DNA of 64,000 nt from Impatiens glandulifera (lineage: Eukaryota; Streptophyta; Magnoliopsida; Ericales; Balsaminaceae). Each line of letters opens with the position of its first letter. The stretch's first letter is position 1. Below, in pieces: positions 61,131 to 64,000 of the stretch. The notes below the pieces were generated by a model. The model was not told the origin of the DNA, did not search any database, and saw only the letters and a program-made list of their open reading frames with translations. Position numbers and translations under genes: made by a program. The stretch lies in NCBI RefSeq assembly GCF_907164915.1, contig NC_061863.1, positions 8,734,340-8,798,339 of the forward strand, read 5' to 3'.

Positions 61131-63765
61131 TCACATGAAACTGGAATTCGATAGTTGAGATGACAAAAGAACAGTGAACGGAGTATTGGCGTCCATGCTG
61201 AAACTTTCGTCCCATTGTTGAGGAGTTGAGAACTGAGGAGTTGTCGTTGGCAATGCATTTGATGGCTGGAAAGGAATATCAAATTTATTTAAAAGTATGT
61301 TATTATATGAATATTAATAACACAATTATTAGTAAAGAAGGTAAGTCAGCAAATTCATACCGGAATATGTGATTCACTAGTTATTCTTGTTGATTTTCTT
61401 TTTCTTGAGTTCTTCTCCAGTCCACATTTCCTTCTCTTACCAGACTTTGTTGGCTTCTTAGTTTTGATTCCTTTTGCTTGAACAGGGGCACCCGCGGCAG
61501 AACATGATACACCGGTTGGTGGAGTTTGCATATTTATACTCTCCTGTAATTTTTTATCCACAAACGTACACTGGCTAAGCATAATTTCCCTGACATGCTT
61601 ATAAGTGTCATCTCTTTCGGCTGTCTTGGTAAATAAATGCATGGACAACCCACACAAATCTCTGTATCTTATGTTATGAAGTTCACTCGGATCAACATTA
61701 CTACTGTCCACGATGGATCAGTTCCCAATATTCAATCTTTGGCGGTTCTTGTCCACCTCTTCAATATCAACGCCGGAGGAATCTTCAACACGTCAATCGT
61801 TGTGAAAATCTTTAAGATGTGAGCACACAAAATCCCTCCAAATTCAAATTTACAGCAGCTATACTCGATATTCTTATCATCATTCTTATGAACTGTAACT
61901 GTATGAGAGCTTCTCCTAGTGTGGGGTGTTACCTTGTATTTTCTGTGTGTGTCGACATCCTCTAACATTTCTACACCACAATCATGCGACATAAACCATT
62001 GTTGTTCAAAGCACTTAAAGACCTCTGGGGTGTAAACTTTGCAGGCATCCTTTAAGATCAAAACTGGATAGTTAAGACTTGGTTGGCTGATAATTGATTT
62101 GAAATCAGCCTTCAACACATCATATCTTCTTTCATCGAGTAGTCTTTCAAAGTGTTTGAAAAATTCTAAAAACTTGTGTTTGTAGGAGCAGTACCTTTTC
62201 AACATACTGTTCATACTCTCACTTCTCTGTGTTGTCGTCATATCAGCACAAAACATTTGTCGTCCATAGACTAATGCCCACTTTCGCCTGATGCTAAACA
62301 TGCGTTTCAACCAGTCGTTGTTTTCAAGCCCGTAGTTTGTCAACATTTGATTCCAAGCTTCAACAAACTCTATCTCTTCTTCAAAATCATATATACACGA
62401 AGAAAAATCCTTAGAAAAATCTCTGAAATTATGGAACACCGAGCTAAGATGTATGGCTGCATTTTGAAATATGTGCCAAATACAGAGACGATGATTTGTT
62501 TCGGGCCATGTAGACGCCAAGGCCTTAGCCATGGTCGCGTCTTGATCTGTAAGAATGGTTTTTGGTTTTTTCCCACGCATAGCTTTGGTGAAAGTCTCAA
62601 ACAACCAATCAAAAGTCATCGCAGTTTCATCGTATAATAGAGCTGCTCCAAAAATAATTGATTGTTTGTGATGATTGACACCTACAAAAAGCGCAACTGG
62701 ACGACCTTCATTATTCTTCTTGTATGTGGTGTCAAAACTGACCACGTCTCCGAAGTATGAATAATCGGACCGCATGTTGGAATCACACCAAAAAATATTC
62801 GTTATCAAATCGTCCGCATCAAGTTGAAAAGCATTATAAAAACCAGGATCATTGGATTGTTTTTTCTGCAAATACTCTAATACACCCCCTGTTTCCCCAA
62901 AATTACACTCTCTGGTTCTTTTCGTGCGCAGGTAATTTTTGTAATCCTCAGGAAGAAAACCTAGATTCTCCCTTCCACCGATTTGTTTAGACATTAGAGC
63001 ATGTGATGACTTAGGAGGAATTCCCACGTTAGTGGCCATCTCGATATGTAAGCCTGCAACTGCAGAAATATTCCTATGGCATCTATACAGGTGAGTTTTC
63101 TTTGGACTTGCAAGAGGATGACTATGATCACTAATAAAATTTACCACTTGGAACTTTCCATTGTCTGCCCTCTTTATCCTCAATTTCGCTTCACAACAGA
63201 ACCTAGTCACAGAACGTCTACGTTTCACATAGACATCACGTTTGTCCTTTCCCCGTTCACCCTGTGCACTACAACAAAAAAACTCTATCCAGTATTTTAC
63301 CCTCGTTGTCTACATGTTTTGAACTGCGCCTTATACCAAATCCTATTAGTTTAGCGTATGCTAAGTAGAATACGTAGCCTTCTTCTTCACTCTCAAATTC
63401 CCTACCTAAAAGTGGAATTAAGTTGGCTTCGATGTCCTCCAAAGGTTGGCCGTTTCCATCGAAATTCAATTGACGACGACAAGTAGCAGATTCGCTGTTC
63501 AATTTGAATACGTGGAAAATAAAGGTTCAACTAACCCGAATTTGTAGATTATTGTAAAATGAAAACAATATAAGCGAATAGAGCTTCACTTCAACATTAA
63601 TAACATTGTAATATTAGGCGAATATAGTTTCGCTTTAAAACTTATTATCAAAAAAGCTATTAGTGAAGAGATCTTCGCTTACATATGAATGAAAAAAATT
63701 AGAGAAGTTAAACCATGTTACCTTAAATCAATAATATCATTCTCGTTCATATCATTCTCGCTCAT
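61131..63765 (-). pseudogene. FAR1/FHY3-type (MULE-like) transposase gene
   Basis: Exons on the minus strand: 63765-63722, 63494-about 61712, then to 61361, and 61265-61131. Domains in order: FAR1 DNA-binding domain (GREFESEEEGYVFYLAYAKL, then CCEAKLRI and the His pair in FISDHSHPL), MULE transposase core (FGDVVSFDTTYKKN, then ALFVGVNHHKQS, LTDQDATMAKAL, and CIWHIFQNA), and a SWIM zinc finger (YSCCKFEFGGILCAHIL). The DDE-type Asp residues are intact. The C-terminus has VDSSNVDPSELHNIRYRDL and a basic stretch (KKPTKSGKRRKCG). Lesions: an extra base in the run 63276-63282, a shift near 61737 and a TGA near 61717. It is the only transposase in the right part and so the likely mover of the surrounding element. 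Confidence 0.88.
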
Positions 63766-64000
63766 ATGTGTTCCTTCCTGATAATCAACCAGAACAGAAC
63801 ATTTCATGTCGAGTATTCGAAAAACATAAAAAAGGTGGGGATGAAAAGTAAAGAAGGTATAGATGACATTCAAAAACATACCATTTTCTAATTTAGGAAG
63901 ATAGATTGATATTATAATGCAGTCTCCGGCGAAGGAGAGGTCGATGGTAGACAATGGAGTATCACTCCGGCGAAGAAATGGTCGTACAGGTGAGAGAGAG
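63525..64000 (-). promoter_or_regulatory. Intron/leader and upstream region of the FAR1-type gene
   Basis: The intron at 63495-63721 holds three palindrome copies (GCGAATAGAGCTTCAC near 63573, GCGAATATAGTTTCGC near 63621, GTGAAGAGATCTTCGC near 63663). Upstream, 63780-63960 contains a possible further leader exon ending before a GTATGT donor near 63881. The element's end is not reached. Confidence 0.45.

Noticed and set aside
62347..62990. Plus-strand frames inside the FAR1-type gene
   Set aside because: Antisense shadows of a long frame with clear transposase domains on the minus strand.

Overview
This is nuclear DNA of a flowering plant, most likely a eudicot. The genes have short AT-rich GT-AG introns, and the window holds one intact plant host gene (a GH28 polygalacturonase), a broken BIM-type bHLH gene, and plant transposon families: Ty1/copia, hAT, CACTA (En/Spm), a LINE, and an element with a FAR1-type transposase. 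No bacterial, organellar, rRNA or tRNA feature was recognised.

Left part (1-9192): nested repeats. A copia element cut by the window edge (LTR 1100-1361) lies beside a hAT copy carrying a BED-finger transposase remnant. Next come the 3' end of another copia element and a tandem array of roughly 350-bp units. A solo LTR (5508-8051, TSD tttat) split that array, and a second hAT element (5770-7569, 18-bp perfect TIRs) then inserted into the solo LTR.

CACTA part (9193-27010): an old CACTA 5' end at 9193 precedes a complete, apparently autonomous CACTA element at 10758-21832 (TIR CACTGGT, TSD tta). That element encodes a TNP2-like transposase and a second En/Spm (Transposase_24-like) protein, both on the minus strand and both with open spliced reading frames. 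Its right third carries an array of fourteen 83-bp hairpin units and a deletion-fused second copy of the accessory gene. Downstream lie degenerate tandem repeats and a decayed TNP2 gene on the plus strand, interrupted by a 1527-bp solo LTR (TSD gttta).

Middle (27010-42440): the polygalacturonase gene (11 exons, all four GH28 motifs present), a bHLH pseudogene, CACTA debris, a hexanucleotide microsatellite, a LINE reverse-transcriptase pseudogene, two LTR copies and a decayed polygalacturonase copy.

Right part (about 42440-64000): what looks like one very large transposon or nested family. It has two Ulp1-like cysteine-peptidase genes, a DUF7745/plant-mobile-domain-like gene, and a FAR1/MULE-type transposase gene on the opposite strand. 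It also has a 2.8-kb tandem duplication and dozens of copies of a 16-bp palindrome, GCGAA-N6-TTCGC, confined to the non-coding DNA. All four genes are broken, and five of the breaks are one-base changes in homopolymer runs. The palindrome family and its association with these genes is the most novel signal here. The right end of this unit lies outside the window.
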